DNA of 64,000 nucleotides from Helianthus annuus (GCF_002127325.2 NC_035440.2:72291819-72355818); one strand, 5' to 3'. Numbered from the stretch's first letter, positions 22,324 to 36,875 are shown. The notes: a model not told the origin generated them from the sequence alone. Numbers and translations: made by a program.

Positions 22324-23320
22324 GCTGTACCTATAAGCAGTTCCTCGACTGCAAGCCTCTAAATTTTGACAGCACCGGGGGTGCTGTAGCTTTCGTCAGA
22401 TGGGCGGAAAAGACCGATTCTGTGCTAAGAATGAGCAAGTGTGCGCCGGAGCACCAGGTCACCTACATCTCTGGATTATTCAGCGTTGTCATGGTGGAAT
22501 CTCCAAGTTCAGACCTTGGGAGAAGACGCTGCATATGCCATGTCATGGGATGAAATGAAGGAACTCATGTGCAAGAAATATTGTTCAAGGGCTGAGATTC
22601 AAAAGTTGGAAACTGTGTTTTGGAATCTCAAGATGGATGGTCCAAAGATTTTTGAATACGTGCAGAGATTTCACGACCATCTCGCGTCGTTCCTTACAGC
22701 GTTTTATTTGGGGATTGGCACCCCAAATCAGGAGTATGGTGACGACGTCGAAGCATGTAACAATCACTGAGGCGATTGATCTGAGTGTAGCACTAATTGA
22801 GGAAGCAATCAGGTTGAACAAGTTCTCGATCTCTGACTAGAAGAAGAAAGAGACTCACGTTGAGTCAGCCGGTGAGAACAAAAGGAAGTTCTCAAACTTC
22901 AAGAAAGGTACCAGCAGTGCTAACAAGAAGAAAGAGACAAACCCACCAGCTGAGGTCAAGACTGGTGCTGAAAACAAAGGAAAAGGATATATGGGCGCTC
23001 TACCCATATGTGATGTGTGCCAGTACCATCATGCTGGCCAATGCAGAGTTAGGAAATGTGAGTCTTGTGGGAAGGTTGGCCATTAGAAGGAGATATGCTG
23101 GGCTGGTACTGGTCGTGGTAACGGTGGTCAGAGGGGTTATGGCAATGGAAACAATAACCGTGGTGGTTATGGGAATCAAGTTGGTAGTGGAAATCGTGGA
23201 GCAAACAACAATCACGGTGGTAATGGGAATAGTAATGGTCGGGGACCAGGTTGTTTTAACTGTGGAGATGTGGGGCATTTCAAGAGAGAATGCCCAAAAA
23301 TCAACCAAGCTCAAAGGATG
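22324..23320 (+). pseudogene. Element D gag, exon 2 (broken)
   Basis: Ty3 gag with the conserved start CTYKQFLDCKPLNF, capsid-like region to about 22830, a Lys-rich linker, a C-rich motif near 23015-23065 and a final zinc knuckle [14 protein letters not shown] (about 23252-23293). Broken by a frameshift near 22485, another near 22690, a TAG at 22839 and a TAG within the central zinc motif (near 23084, where F reads GHAKE). The Gly/Asn-rich linker seen in F is shorter. It ends at a deletion junction. Confidence 0.85.
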
Positions 23321-25591
23321 AGCACGAACAACATCTAAGAGCTATCTTAGACCTGCTTAAGAAAGAGAAATTATACGCAAAGTTCTCGAAGTGCGAGTTC
23401 TGGTTGCGCGAAGTTCAGTTCCTTGGCCACGTGGTTAACGAAGATGGAATTCACGTGGATCCCACAAAGATCGAGGAGATCAAGAATTGGGAGACTCCAA
23501 AGACGCCAGCCGAGATTCGTCAGTTCCTAGGTTTGGCTGGGTATTATCGCAGATTCATTGAGGATTTTTCGAAAATCGCTCAACCGTTGACCTCCCTTAC
23601 TCAGAAGGATAAAAAGTACGAATGAGGAGATAAACAAGAAGAAGCTTTTCAGTTGTTAAAGAACAAGCTTTGCGATGCACCAATTTTGTCCCTACCCGAA
23701 GGCACCAACGACTTCGTGGTATATTGCGACGCCTCGCGTCAAGGTTTAGGCTGCGTGCTGATGCAGCGACAGAAGGTTATAGCCTATGCTTCACGCCAGT
23801 TGAAGGTTCACGAGAAAAATTACACCCCACATGATTTGGAATTAGGCGCGGTGGTGTTTGCATTAAAGATCTGGCGACATTATTTGTATGCCACCCGATG
23901 CAGGATCTTTACAGATCACAAGAGCTTACAACATATATTCGATCAGAAGGAGCTTAATATGAGACAGCGCCGGTGGGTGGAGCTATTGAACGATTATGAT
24001 TGCGAGATTAAATATCACATAGGGAAGGCGAATGTCGTAGCAGACGCCTTGAGTCGGAAAGAAAGAATTAAGCCCATAAGGGTTAGGGCTTTGGAAATGA
24101 TCATTCAGACGGACCTCTCATTGTGCATACGTGCTGCGCAGAGAGAAGCTCTTAAGAAGGATAATCTTGTGGATGAATATCTCCGTGGGATGGAGAAGCA
24201 GTTAATACCCAATGAGGAAGGAACGTTGTGTTTCATGGGATGAATTTGGGTTCCCCTCTTTGGTGGTCTTAGAGAAGTAATTTTTGATGAAGCTCACAAG
24301 TCACGGTACTCGATCCATCCAGGATCGGATAAGATGTACCAAGATTTAAAGGATTTCTACTAGTGGCCGAGACTAAAAGGTGATGTTGCAACGTATGTTG
24401 GTAAATGCTTGACTTGTGCCAAGGTAAAGGCCGAATATCAGAAGCCTTCAGGTCTTCTGCAACAACCCGAAATACCCATGTGGAAATGGGAGCAGATTTC
24501 AATGGATTTTGTAACGAAGCTACCAAAGACACCCAGAGGTCATGCCACGATTTGGGTAATCGTAGATCGTCTGACAAAATCTGCTCACTTTCTACCGATC
24601 AGGGAAAAAGATAACACTAGTAAGCTTGCCGATTTGTACCTCAGAGAGATAGTTGCACGGCATGGAGTGCCTCTCTTGATTATATCCGATAGAGACGGAA
24701 GATTTGTGTCAAGGATTTGGCAATCCTTCCAAGAAGCCTTTGGTTCTTAGCTAAATCTGAGTACTGCTTTTCACCCACAGACAGACGGCCAGAGCGAACG
24801 GACAATTCAAATGCTAGAAGATATGTTGCGAGCTTGCCTAATGGACTTGGGTGGCAGTTGGGACACCCATCTACCTTTGGTAGAATTCTCGTACAATAAC
24901 ATTTACCATGCAAGCATTCAAGCTGCACCGTTTGAAGCTCTCTATGGACGCAAGTGTCGATCACCGTTATGCTGGGCAGACGCGGGTGATAGACAACTTG
25001 TTGGTCCCGAATTGGTACAAGAGACGACATATAAGATTATGCAGATCCGAGAGCGCATCAAGGCGGCTCGTGATCGACAAAAGAGCTATGCGGACCAAAG
25101 GAGGAAACCTTTGGAGTTTCAAGTGGGAGATATGGTTTTACTAAAAGTCTCACCTTGGAAAGGTGTAACACGCTTTGGGAAGCATGGAAATTTGAACCCA
25201 CGATACATTGGACCGTTCAAAATCCTAGAAAGGATTGGTCTTGTAGCTTACAAGTTGGATCTACCCGCAGAACTGAATGGCGTTCATGATACATTTCATG
25301 TATCTAATCTGAAAAAGAGTCCGACTCAAGAAACAGTTGTCATTCCTGCCGATGAAGTTCACATTGACGCCATACTCCACTTTACTGAAGAACCTGTTGA
25401 GGTTACTGATTGGAAGGTTAACAAGACACGCAAGAGTAGTGTTAAACTCGTCAAGGCTCGTTGTAACACGTTTCATGGCCCAGAGTTTACTTGGGAGCGT
25501 GAGGATCGCATGAAAGCGAAATACCCGCACTTGTTCCCAAACTCCCCTGCAGCTAGTAGCAGAACTAAAATTTCGGGACGAAATTTTCTTA
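23318..25591 (+). pseudogene. Element D pol remnant: RT end, RNase H, integrase
   Basis: Begins abruptly at DEHEQHL, in the RT connection region, so the protease and the RT palm with its catalytic aspartates are gone (about 1.1 kb missing relative to F). Then RT thumb (FLGHVV), RNase H (YCDAS near 23721, DALSRK near 24046), integrase zinc site (C-L-T-C near 24409), integrase core (MDFVTKLP near 24502, SDRDGRF near 24688, QSERTIQ near 24790) and a chromodomain-like end (FTWERED near 25485). Stops: TGA 23626, TGA 24241, TAG 24361, TAG 24748. Those at 23626, 24361 and 24748 are C-to-T or G-to-A relative to F. Confidence 0.92.
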
Positions 25592-25603
25592 ACAAGGGGA
25601 GAA
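25567..25603 (+). other. Stem-loop and polypurine tract of element D
   Basis: Perfect nine-base stem AAAATTTCG / CGAAATTTT around GGA (25567-25587), then AACAAGGGGAGAA (25591-25603) directly before TGTGACAACC of the 3' LTR. This fixes plus-strand priming and the LTR start. Confidence 0.88.
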
Positions 25604-28600
25604 TGTGACAACCGTCGAAAATCCAGGTATCCGTACAATTAATTAATTTTGATTAGTGCTTAATGACTGTGCTGAATTACAAATAACTGCTTTCTGATTA
25701 CTATATCATACTTACATGTGCATCACATTTCATAATGTCACATCATTTTTACATAAAAACTTTATTGACATAAACGATGCACAAAGCACAACTAGCACAG
25801 TTAGCGGATAACTCAGAAAAATGCTGACAAGGTTCAGTACATAGACAAACAGTGTTTTGAGAGCCAGTATGAGTCAGAGACAAAGTACTACACTAGTATA
25901 GTGTGTAGGAAAGTGAGGATCACAAAACTGCTTCACTAGGTGATAGTTTAAGTGCCGGAAAGTGCCTAAAACCCACTTAAAGTGCTGAATTCACCAGTTT
26001 TCAGCAAAAATCAGCATTTTAACAAGTTGGTAACATGTAAAAATATGACTCAATGGTCCTGAATGCTTTCCTAAGTGTCGGGAATTAAAAGTGTCACAAA
26101 AGGGTACATAAAGATCACTAAACGGTATAGTTTGACACTTTAACGAACCAGTATCTAACCGAACAACCGGACACTACCCGAAATACTAAAATTATACTAG
26201 AAACATTGTTTAATGTTTCTGAGCTAGTTATGATCCCCGAACACCCTAACACACTATATAACACCTAATACACATAAACACTAACCATTACACTTAAGAT
26301 CTAACTAATTAACCTAACTATCCATTGAAACCCAACCAAGACCCCCCCCCCTCCTCATGTTCACCACATCAAGGGTGTGGCCCACCCTTGATCACACTAA
26401 ATCTCCTTTGATTTTGTTAGATATCTTGATTAGTACTTTGGGGGACACATTAACCATTGGATAAACACTTAAACATGTTTATAAGAATTGGATGGAAGAT
26501 CTAATGTTCATTATCTCTCACACATTAACATACACCACTCTTCTTCCTTCCTCCCTTCCCCCTCTCGGCCGAACATAACCCACCACACCACCACCATCTT
26601 CAACTCACTTCCATACATTCCAAGTTCATCCTAAGGTGCAAGAAGGTGTCTAAGGAAGTTTGGAGCTCTTGGAGATTGAAGGACCTTTCCCATTTGCTTT
26701 TATCCAACACATTTATCATCTTCAACTTCTTGTGTTCATCCCTAGCCATAGAGCTAGTAGTAAGGCCCTTATGATCTCTTGTTACTTCATATTTTGATGG
26801 TTAAAAGATGATGAACATTGTTAATCTTGTAGAACACTAAAGAACATAATCATGAAACTTTAACATAAGCTTATTAACATATGAATACATGTTGACTAAG
26901 TGTTGATTTGCTTCTTGATGATTTGTATTGATGATGTTAGACATCATAAGAAACCTACTAGATTGTGATTAAACACACGATCTAGTAAGTTAAGGTGATG
27001 ATCTTGTTAAAGACCAAGATCATCATACTTTATGTCTTTCATGAACTTGAAGTATGAGAATGATTTTATGAATAATGAAGTATGTAACATGTTTACTAGA
27101 CATAAATTTGGATGATTTCAAAAATAGTTTTCCAAAGAAACCAAGTTAAATAACAAGATTTACATAGATTTGGTTTTTACATAAACAAACACTATTTTTG
27201 GTGATAAAACAAGTGTAGAAACACTTGTGAAGCAAGGAGATTTCGTAAAGAAATGTTTTTGTAAAACATGTTTACAAGTTGTAAACACCTAAATCTTTCA
27301 TGAATGAAGTTTATAAAGAAGTAAATACATTTTGAAGGGTAACTAAACCTACTAAACACACTACCAAGTTACTACAAGTTTTTATGAAAGTTCAAGTTCA
27401 TGTTGTTATGAAAATAGCATTGTTTTGGCACTTGGAAAGTGTAGATTGTTGATTGTTTGTGATGATGTTAAAAAGAAAATGATATGCTTTGATAGCATGG
27501 ACACCTCCATTTTTAGGGGAAACTATGGCAAAATTTTTTAAAAATATATTTTCAAACCAATATTTACAAGTGCATTTTGATCATGAGTTTTCAATATAAA
27601 CCTTGCCATAGATTTTGTTACAAAAATACAAATATTGGAGGTTGGTTTTTATAAATAAAAACAGATAAATATGTATTTAGAATATATATTTACATTAAAG
27701 ACATGATGTGTGTGAATATTTGTATGCTTTGTGTAGTAGTTATATTATTTTAGGGTTAAAATAATATAACTTGACAATATACCAAGAAATTACAATCCAA
27801 AGTAATACCAAAAATCATAAGGAATAAATATATAAGTTACACACATAATATTGTGGAATCGAACCATAGAATGTAACTTACAAATATTCCGGAAAATACA
27901 TTATGAGCATATTTTTGGTAAATATTATTTTGGATACGAAAGAAATGAAAATGTGATTTTTATTATTATTACAAAGTATATCATATTTTCGACAAGGAGA
28001 AAATATATTATTTTTAAGAAGTAAAAGTATATTTTCCTAGAGTATTTAGAAGATATATGATTTTTGGGAAAAATATATATTTTCTTGAAATACATTATTG
28101 TTGGGATAAAAGAAGGTTTACATGTATTTTCTAAATTTAGACTTGAAAATACATTAATTTGGACATTTATTCCAGAATAATCAGTTAAAAATTAAGTATA
28201 AGTATACTTAACAAATACAAGAATACGAATATACATGTATGAGATACCCCAGTCCTTGGGAAGGAAATACTTGAGAAGTATTGTTACAAAAAAATTGGTT
28301 TACAATTATTCCAAAATTAAATAAATTTAAAGTTAAAATAATTATTATTTTAACAAGTAATTATAACTTGGAATAATATTGAAGACATAAAAGAAACGTA
28401 ACTCAAAAACGTAAATACTAAGGCAAGGCACGACCCGTTCGTCTTATAGAACCTAGGACATTGTAGGGAGTCGTGTTTGCTGAAGAGATTTGAGTTACGA
28501 GTACCGAAGACGCAAAACTGTGAGTTCATGCCCCCCTTTTTTTTTAACTGTTTTCAGTTTTATAACTTCGGGGGTGAAATACATGTTACAGTTGTTTACA

Positions 28601-29241
28601 AACATTTTATACATGGTATAGTTAGCTATTGAGGGTTACTGCTTGATCATGTGAAAGGTGGGTACAACACTTAAAGCCATTAATCCTCGTTGTAGGACCA
28701 AGGGACATGAGTGAGAGATCTATTTGGGTGTAGCGAGCCCACACCCATGAGGACCAGGGTGGCCCATGTGGTGACTATGTCCACATACTAATGCCGTGGC
28801 AAAATTCCGCTAGGTTTGAGTTTTCCTGCTCCATTTCACACATGCCATTGGCCTTGCAAACCATTGGTGATCTGTATTTCAGGGAACTAAGTGGATCTGG
28901 CAGGTGTTTGCATGTTTTCAAGCTGCGTCATGAATAAAGGATGTCATCCAAGTCAGTAGGGTTTAGGAGATGTATCTTAATCCTGGACGAGATACATGGT
29001 TCTAAACCCGGTTTTATCTAAGGTCTTTTGTCGAGTCTTAGTGAACTCATTTAAACTTGTTGTGGTTTGTAATTTGAATTTGGTATCGATGGTTCAAACA
29101 ATTATGTTGTGCTATTTTTCAAACTTAATTTATGGATGAACATCTTATGGTTTTTATCATATATCGTTGTTATGATTGAATGCTATGGTATTAAGAATGT
29201 CACACCAATAATCACGCTTCCGCAAAAGTCAGGGTGTGACA
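25604..29241 (+). mobile_element. 3' LTR of element D
   Basis: 3638 bases, TGTGACAACC to GGGTGTGACA, aligned end to end with the 5' LTR (8330-12110). Differences by eye are several per cent with small indels, more than between the LTRs of E, as expected if D inserted before E. No coding frame. Confidence 0.94.
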
Positions 29242-31917
29242 TTTAAAGTGCCCGAAAGTGCCTAAACTCACCCAAAGTGTTGAATTCAGCAAAATTTAGC
29301 AAAAGTCAGCATTTCAACACACTAATATAATGCAGAAATATGGTAAAATGGTCCTGAATGCTTTCCTAAGTGTAGGGAATCAAGTGTCACAAAAAGATAC
29401 ATAAAGCACACTAAACTGCATAGTTTAGCACCTTAACGAACCAGTAACCAACCGAACAACCGGACACTACCGAAAACATCAAATTTACACAAGAAGCACT
29501 GTTTTAACATTTCCAAGCTAGTTATGATCCCCGAACATCATAACACCTCCTAAAAATATCTAATAACTGAAACACGTAACCAATACTTGGAATTCAACTA
29601 GTAAGTAACTAGTTTGGTTAAAGCCTAACCTAGACCCCCCCCCCCACCTAGTTCACGGCCCAAGTGGCCCCCACCATGTTGATTTTATTTCATTTTAAAA
29701 TTAGATTTGGTTCCCTCATGGATGACATATTACACACAAGATAACATAAGAACTTGGTTTATAAAAGGACTTGTAGGATTATAACCTCATTTCACTCACA
29801 CTAAAACACACACAAATTCTCTCCTACTTCCCCTCTCTTGATCAAGGCCGAATCCACACACCCCATCACCACCATCATCCAACTTCCTTCCATCCATTTC
29901 ATTACTACTCAAAGGTGTTAGAAGCCATATAAAGAAGCTTGGAGCTTTCGGAAGTTCAAGGACCTTCACCGTTTGCTTTTATCCTCTTGTTTTCTACTCT
30001 TGAATCATCCCTAGCCTTGTGCTTGTGGTAAGAGTCTTGATCTATCCATTTTACTTTCATTTTTAGTGGTTAAAGAAGAATCATAATAAAAAACATGAAG
30101 AACACTAATGAACACAAGAAGTAAACATGAACATAAGCTTGTTTAATGAGGTAATCTTGATGAAAATGAGTTGTTATGCTTGTTGATCATTGATTGTTTG
30201 TAGAAATGATGTTGATCATCATAAGATCTTGCTAGATCATGATTAAAAACATAATCTAGCAAGATGAGAAAGTAGAAATGTTGTAAGATGATAGATCATC
30301 CACACATGATTCATGAACTTGAAAGAGTACTTCGATTTCTTGAAAAATAATGATCAAAGTAAGTTAATAATCATGTAGATCTAAAGATTTATGAATGGTT
30401 CTTCAAAGAAACCAAGTTAAAAATATGAGTTTTAATAAATCTTGGTTCTTACATAAACAAATCTTATTTTTAATGGTTAAACAAGTGTAGAAACACTTGT
30501 GTATCAAGAAGATTTCATAAAGAAACATTTTTATAAAATATGATTTGAAGTTGTAAACATCTAACTTCTTTAAAAATAAAGTTTCTAAAGAACTAATAAC
30601 ATTTTAAAGGGTAACTAGGCTTACTAATAACACTAGTAAGTTACTACAAATTTTTACAAATAATCAAGTTCATGAAGTGGTAGAAAATGCATGATTTTTG
30701 GCAAATTGGTAAGTAAAGATTATTTGTTGATGATTGTGAATTGATTGTGTTGGTTTTTACAAAAGAAAATGATATGCTTGAAAGCATGGAAATCTTCATT
30801 TTTAGGGGAAACTATGGCAAAATTTTCTAAAAATATAAACACTTAGAAAATATTTTTAAATAAATATTTACAAGCATATTTTAAACCATGAGTTTGCTAC
30901 AAAAGCTTTGCCATAATTTTTAATACAAAAACATAGTTATTGGAGGTTGGTTTTCATAAATAAAAGTGACTAAATATGTATTAGGAAAATATATATTTAG
31001 AAGACACCATGTGTGTGATTATTTGTATATTTTATGTATTAGTTATATTATTTTAGGACTTGAAGTAATATAACTCATTAAAATACCAAGAATTACCATC
31101 CAAAATATTACCAAAATTCCAATAAAATAAATATACAAGTTATACACAAAAATATTGGAGAAACTGAACTATTGGATTAAGACCTACAAAATATTCCGGA
31201 AAATTTATTTACAAGTATATTTTGGTAAGTAATATTTTGGACATCAAGGAAACAAAAATATGATTTTTACAATTACTACAAAAATACATCATATTTTTTA
31301 CAAGGAAAAATATATTATTTTTTGTAGGATCGTGATCTGACCCGAATGAGTCGTTCAGAGGCGTTCTTCTCTGTTTCAGGTGCGGAATAACAAGAAACAA
31401 AGGTAGAAATAGCAGTGTCTTCACTTAATCTACTGTTTTCATTAATTTAACGTTGATTACAGATCGATCTTCACACCGGCAGCACTTCGGTATGGGATAC
31501 CCGGTCTCTCTCTCAGATTCGCTCAAAATGACCACTATATATAGGACATGGAGGTTCGCTTATGTGTCATATGTACATATGAGCGGACCTCGTATGTACA
31601 TATAAGCGGACCTCCTCAAAATGTCCATATGAGCGGACCTCCACTCTAACTACATACATTCTCATATTTTCTCGTAATTCGTACCCTAAACTATACAAAA
31701 CAATGTAAGACTCGATACAAGACGAAGTCGACAGATGTAGTGCACCAACATTTTTGGGCAAGTATGAAATATATATTTATCTTGAAATTTTTAGAAGATA
31801 TATTATTTTTAAGAAATATCTGCCTTCTTACACAAACATGAAATGCAATATTTTGAGATGAAAGATGTATTTTCTCAAATAAATATGAAGAACATCATTT
31901 TTGGAGAAAAATGAGTT

Positions 31918-31958
<41 letters not shown>

Positions 31959-33363
31959 CTATGTTGGACATGAAAATATATTATTTTTGAAACATATGGA
32001 GAATTACAAATATTTTTGCCAAAAGAAAAATTATAAATAATTTTTCTAGATAATATTTATTACAATATATATATTTTGGAAGTATATATTGGTGGACTTT
32101 TATTAAATATAATATTCCAGAAAATTTAAAATGAAATAAAGCATAAAGAATACTTAATGAATTCAATAAAAATACGTATTCTCGTATGTATAAATACACA
32201 CAGGGATACGACCCCAATACAAGGAAAAAATATACAAGTAAAAGATACCCTCATCCTTGGGAAGGATAAACATGCATAAATACCCGAAGTGTATCAAGCC
32301 AAAAATATATAACTATTCCAAAATTTATAAATATAATTTAAGTTAAAATATTAATTACTTTAAAAAATAATTATATAACTTGGAATAATATCGAAGACAC
32401 AAAAGAAACGTAACTCAAAGACATTAATACTAAGGCACGACCCGTTCGTCTAATAGATTAGTACATTGTAGGTAGTCGTGTTCACCGAAGGAGCTTGAGT
32501 TACGATTGCTGAAGACGCAAGACTGTGAGTTTCATATTCCCCCTTTTCTTTAACTGTTTTCGGTTTTATAACTTCAGGGGTGAAGTACATGTTTCAACTG
32601 TTTACAAATGTTATAAATTAGTAAGGTTAGCTAAGGAAGGGTACTTCTAGATCGTGCGAGTGGTGGGTATGATGCTTAAGGCCATCAATCCTCGTTGTAG
32701 GACCGAGGGACATGAGTGATAGATCTATTTGGGTGTAGCGAGCCCACACCCATGCGGACCAGGGAGGCCCATGTGGTGACTATGTCTTATTCCCGGAGAC
32801 AAATTTGCTAGGTTTGAGCTTTCCTGCATCACTTCACACATATCAATGGCCTTGCAAACCATTGGTTATCTGTTTTCCTTGTTGCTATCATACCAGGAGT
32901 TTACAAACATACATTTATACTTTCAATAATTATAAAGGTTTATTCGTGCACACAAACACACACATGAACTCGCTCAAATTTTGTTGATGTTTTTAAACTA
33001 CATGTATTTCAGGAAATTAAGTATGGATCTGGTGGGCGTTTAGATGTTTTAAGTAAAGTTGAGAATAAAAGGTGTCCTCCTATGTCTGAGGATTCAGATT
33101 GTGTGTCTTATTCTAGATAAAACACAACCTTCAAAGCCTAGTTTTTAATTAATGTCGTTTGCTGAGTCTTTGTGAACTTTAAAACAAGTTGCATGGTTTG
33201 TACTCAAATTTGATGTCTGTGTTTTAAACAATGTTGTCATGTACTAAACTATGTTAATGGATGAACACCTTCGGTTTTATCATATACTGGTGTTATGATT
33301 GAACGCAATGATATTAAGCAAGTCACACCATAATCACGCTTCCGCAAAAGTCAGGGTGTGACA
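29242..33363 (+). mobile_element. Element G: main LTR part right of element D
   Basis: Continues the LTR that starts left of D; matches D's LTR from its AGTTTAAGTGCC block to the common end GGGTGTGACA at 33363. It carries the solo copia LTR at 31323-31750 and a TA-rich tract at about 31918-31958. No primer site follows; instead 33364 continues F's LTR with GCATG, the likely target duplication of G. No genes. Confidence 0.85.
31323..31750 (-). mobile_element. Solo LTR of an A-type copia element
   Basis: 428 bases on the minus strand, TGTTGGTGCA to CGATCCTACA, flanked by the duplication TTTTT (31318-31322 and 31751-31755). The uninterrupted sequence survives in F's LTR near 33985-34010. TATA box at 31536-31543, with GGTCCGCTYAT iterons just upstream of it on the minus strand. 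Formed by recombination between two LTRs. Confidence 0.92.
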
Positions 33364-34160
33364 GCATGATTTTGGCAAAATTGGTAAGTAAAGGTTGTTT
33401 ATTGTTGATTGTGGATTGATTGTGATGATTTTTACAAAAGAAAATGATATGCTTGAAAGCATGGAAACCTCCATTTTTAGGGGAAACTATGGCAAAATTT
33501 TCTAAAAATTTAAACACTTAGAAAAATATTTCTAAACAACTATTTACAAGTGTATTTTAAACCATAAATTGTTACAAAAACTTTGCCATATTTTTTTTGG
33601 TTACAAAAATATAAATATTGGAGGTTGAGTTTCATAAATAAAAGTGACTAAATATGTATTTAGGAAAATATATATTTAGAAGTCACCATGTGTGTGATTA
33701 TTTGTATACTTTGTGTATTAGTTATATTATTTTAGGAGTTGAAATAATATAACTCATTAAAATACCAAAAATTACCATCCAAAATATTACCAAAAATTCC
33801 AAGGAATAAATATACTCATTCACACAAATATTGGTGAAACCGAACAAGGAATATAACTTACAAAAATATTTCGGAATTTTATTCACAAAGTATATTTTGG
33901 TAAATAATATTTTGGACACCAAGGAAATGAAAATATGATTTGCACAATTACTGCAAGAATATATATATCATATTTTGACAAAGGAAAAATATATTATTTT
34001 TGGCAAGAATGAATATATATTTTTCTTGAAATTTCTAGAAGATATATAATTTTTAAGAAATATATATTTTCTTACACAAACACGAAATACAATATTTTTG
34101 AGGTAAAAGATATATTTTCTCGAATAAATATAAAATATATCAGTTTTGGAGAAAAATGAG

Positions 34161-34164
<4 letters not shown>

Positions 34165-34240
<76 letters not shown>
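34165..34240. repeat. TA microsatellite left of the MITE
   Basis: About 38 TA units. The related LTR G has a shorter uninterrupted TA tract at about 31918-31958, which is the empty site. Confidence 0.95.
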
Positions 34241-35088
<848 letters not shown>

Positions 35089-36518
35089 TTACAAGTTAGA
35101 CAAGAAGATATATTATTTTTGAAACTTATGAGAAAATACAAATTTTTTTGCCAAAAGAAAAATTATAAATAATTTTTCTAAGTAATATTTATTACAATAT
35201 ATATTTTGGAAATATATATTGGTGGACTTTTATTCCAGAAAATTAATACGAAATTAAGAATAAGAATACTTAATAAATATCATAAAAACGTATTCTCATA
35301 CGTATAAATACACGCCGGAATACGACCTTAATACATGGCAAAAATATACAAGTGAAAGATACCCCCATCATTGGGAAGGAAATACAAGTATAAATACTTG
35401 GGATGTATTAAGTTAAAATAATTTTTTCAACAATTATTCCAAAATTTAATAAATATAGTTTAAGTTAAAATATTGATTATTTTAACAAATAATTATATAA
35501 CTCAGAATAATACCGAAGACACAAAAGAAACGTAACTCAAAAACAGTAATACTAAGTCAAGGCACGACCCGCCCGTCTAATAGACATTAGTATGTTGTAG
35601 GTAGTCGTGTTTACCTGAAGGAGCTTGAGTTACGGTGGTTGAAGACGCAAGACTGTGAGTTCATGTCCCCCTTTTCTTTAAACTGTTTTGTTTTATAACT
35701 TCGGGGGTGAAGTACATGTTACAAAATGATTACAAACAATTACAATTGGTATGGTTAGCTTTGTAGAGTAAAGTAGATCATGTGAATGGGTAGGCGCACT
35801 CCTAAGACCATTAATGACCATTAATCCTCGTGTTAGGACTGAGGGGCATGATTGATAGATCTATTTGGGTGTAGCGAGCCCACACCCATGTGGACCGAGG
35901 TTTGGCCCATGAGGTGACTATGTCTTACAGCCGGAGGCCTGATACAAAATCTGCTAGGTTTGAGCCTTCCTACGCCGTTGCACGTATGTTAATGGCCTTG
36001 CAAACCATTAATTGATATGTTTCCTTGTTTTGCTTTCATACCGGGATTTACAAACATACACACATACAATATTTACAAGGTTTTATTTATACACACAAAT
36101 AAACACATGAACTCGCTCAACTTTTGTTGATGTTTTCAAAATACATGTATTTCAGGGAATTAAGAATGTGGATCTGGCGGGCGTTCGGAGGTTACAAGTG
36201 CTGTTAAGAATAAAAGATGTCATCCATGGTCTTGAGGTTTGGTTTGGGTGTCCTATCCTGGACAAGACACCACTTCCAAATCTTGGTTTTATTTAAAGTC
36301 TTTTGATGAGTCCTTGTGAACTCTTAAATAATTCGTATGGTTTGTAAAAACTTGGATTTGAAGTCTATGTCTTAAACAATGATGTTGGTGATGTTTTTAA
36401 ACTTAATTAACGGATGACCATCTATGGTTTTACCATATAGTGTTGTTATGATTGAATGCAATGATGTTAAGCAAGTCACACATAATCACGCTTCCACAAA
36501 AGACAGGGTGTGACAATT

Positions 36519-36530
36519 TGATATCAGAGC
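36519..36530 (+). other. Primer-binding site of element F (mutated tRNA-Met site)
   Basis: TGATATCAGAGC, one G-to-A change from the TGGTATCAGAGC of D, three bases after the LTR end. Confidence 0.88.
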
Positions 36531-36708
36531 TTCGATTGTAGCGAACTAGGATTCTTTCTCGAGTCTAGACTACAATCATTAGGGCTCTCACAAAAATATT
36601 TTCACAACAAATTTTCATTGCATACACGAAACTCCCATATCCAGGAAAACAAACATTTTTAAAAACAAAAAGACACGAAACACATTTCAAGGTTTATGTT
36701 TATGGTTC

Positions 36709-36875
36709 AGTCTGGGAGACTGGGTGGTTCAGTCTGAGAGACTAGGAGGTTTAGTCTAAGAGACTAGGTAGTTCAGTCTGAGAGACTGGGTGGTTTAGTC
36801 TGAGAGACTAGGTGATTTAGTCTGGGAGACTGGGTAGTTCAGTCTGGGAGACTGGGTGGTTTAGTCTAGGAGACT
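36709..36875 (+). repeat. Array of eight mini-hairpins in the F leader
   Basis: Units start at 36709, 36731, 36753, 36775, 36797, 36819, 36841 and 36863: an exact 22-base period. Each has stem AGTCT / AGACT and a three-base loop GGG, GAG, AAG or AGG. The linker (GGTRGTTYA-like) varies more than the stem. Same location as the five-unit array of D. Confidence 0.9.

Larger units (their letters stand above)
8330..29241 (+). mobile_element. Element D: complete Ty3/gypsy retrotransposon with nested element E
   Basis: Both LTRs (8330-12110 and 25604-29241) and a perfect five-base target duplication TTTAA (8325-8329 and 29242-29246) define the element. Without E (7.7 kb) it is about 13.2 kb. Order: 5' LTR, tRNA-Met primer site, mini-hairpin array, acidic pre-gag ORF, gag with intron, deletion replacing protease and most of RT, RT end, RNase H, integrase, stem-loop and polypurine tract, 3' LTR. 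It cannot make a working RT and is at best non-autonomous. Confidence 0.95.
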
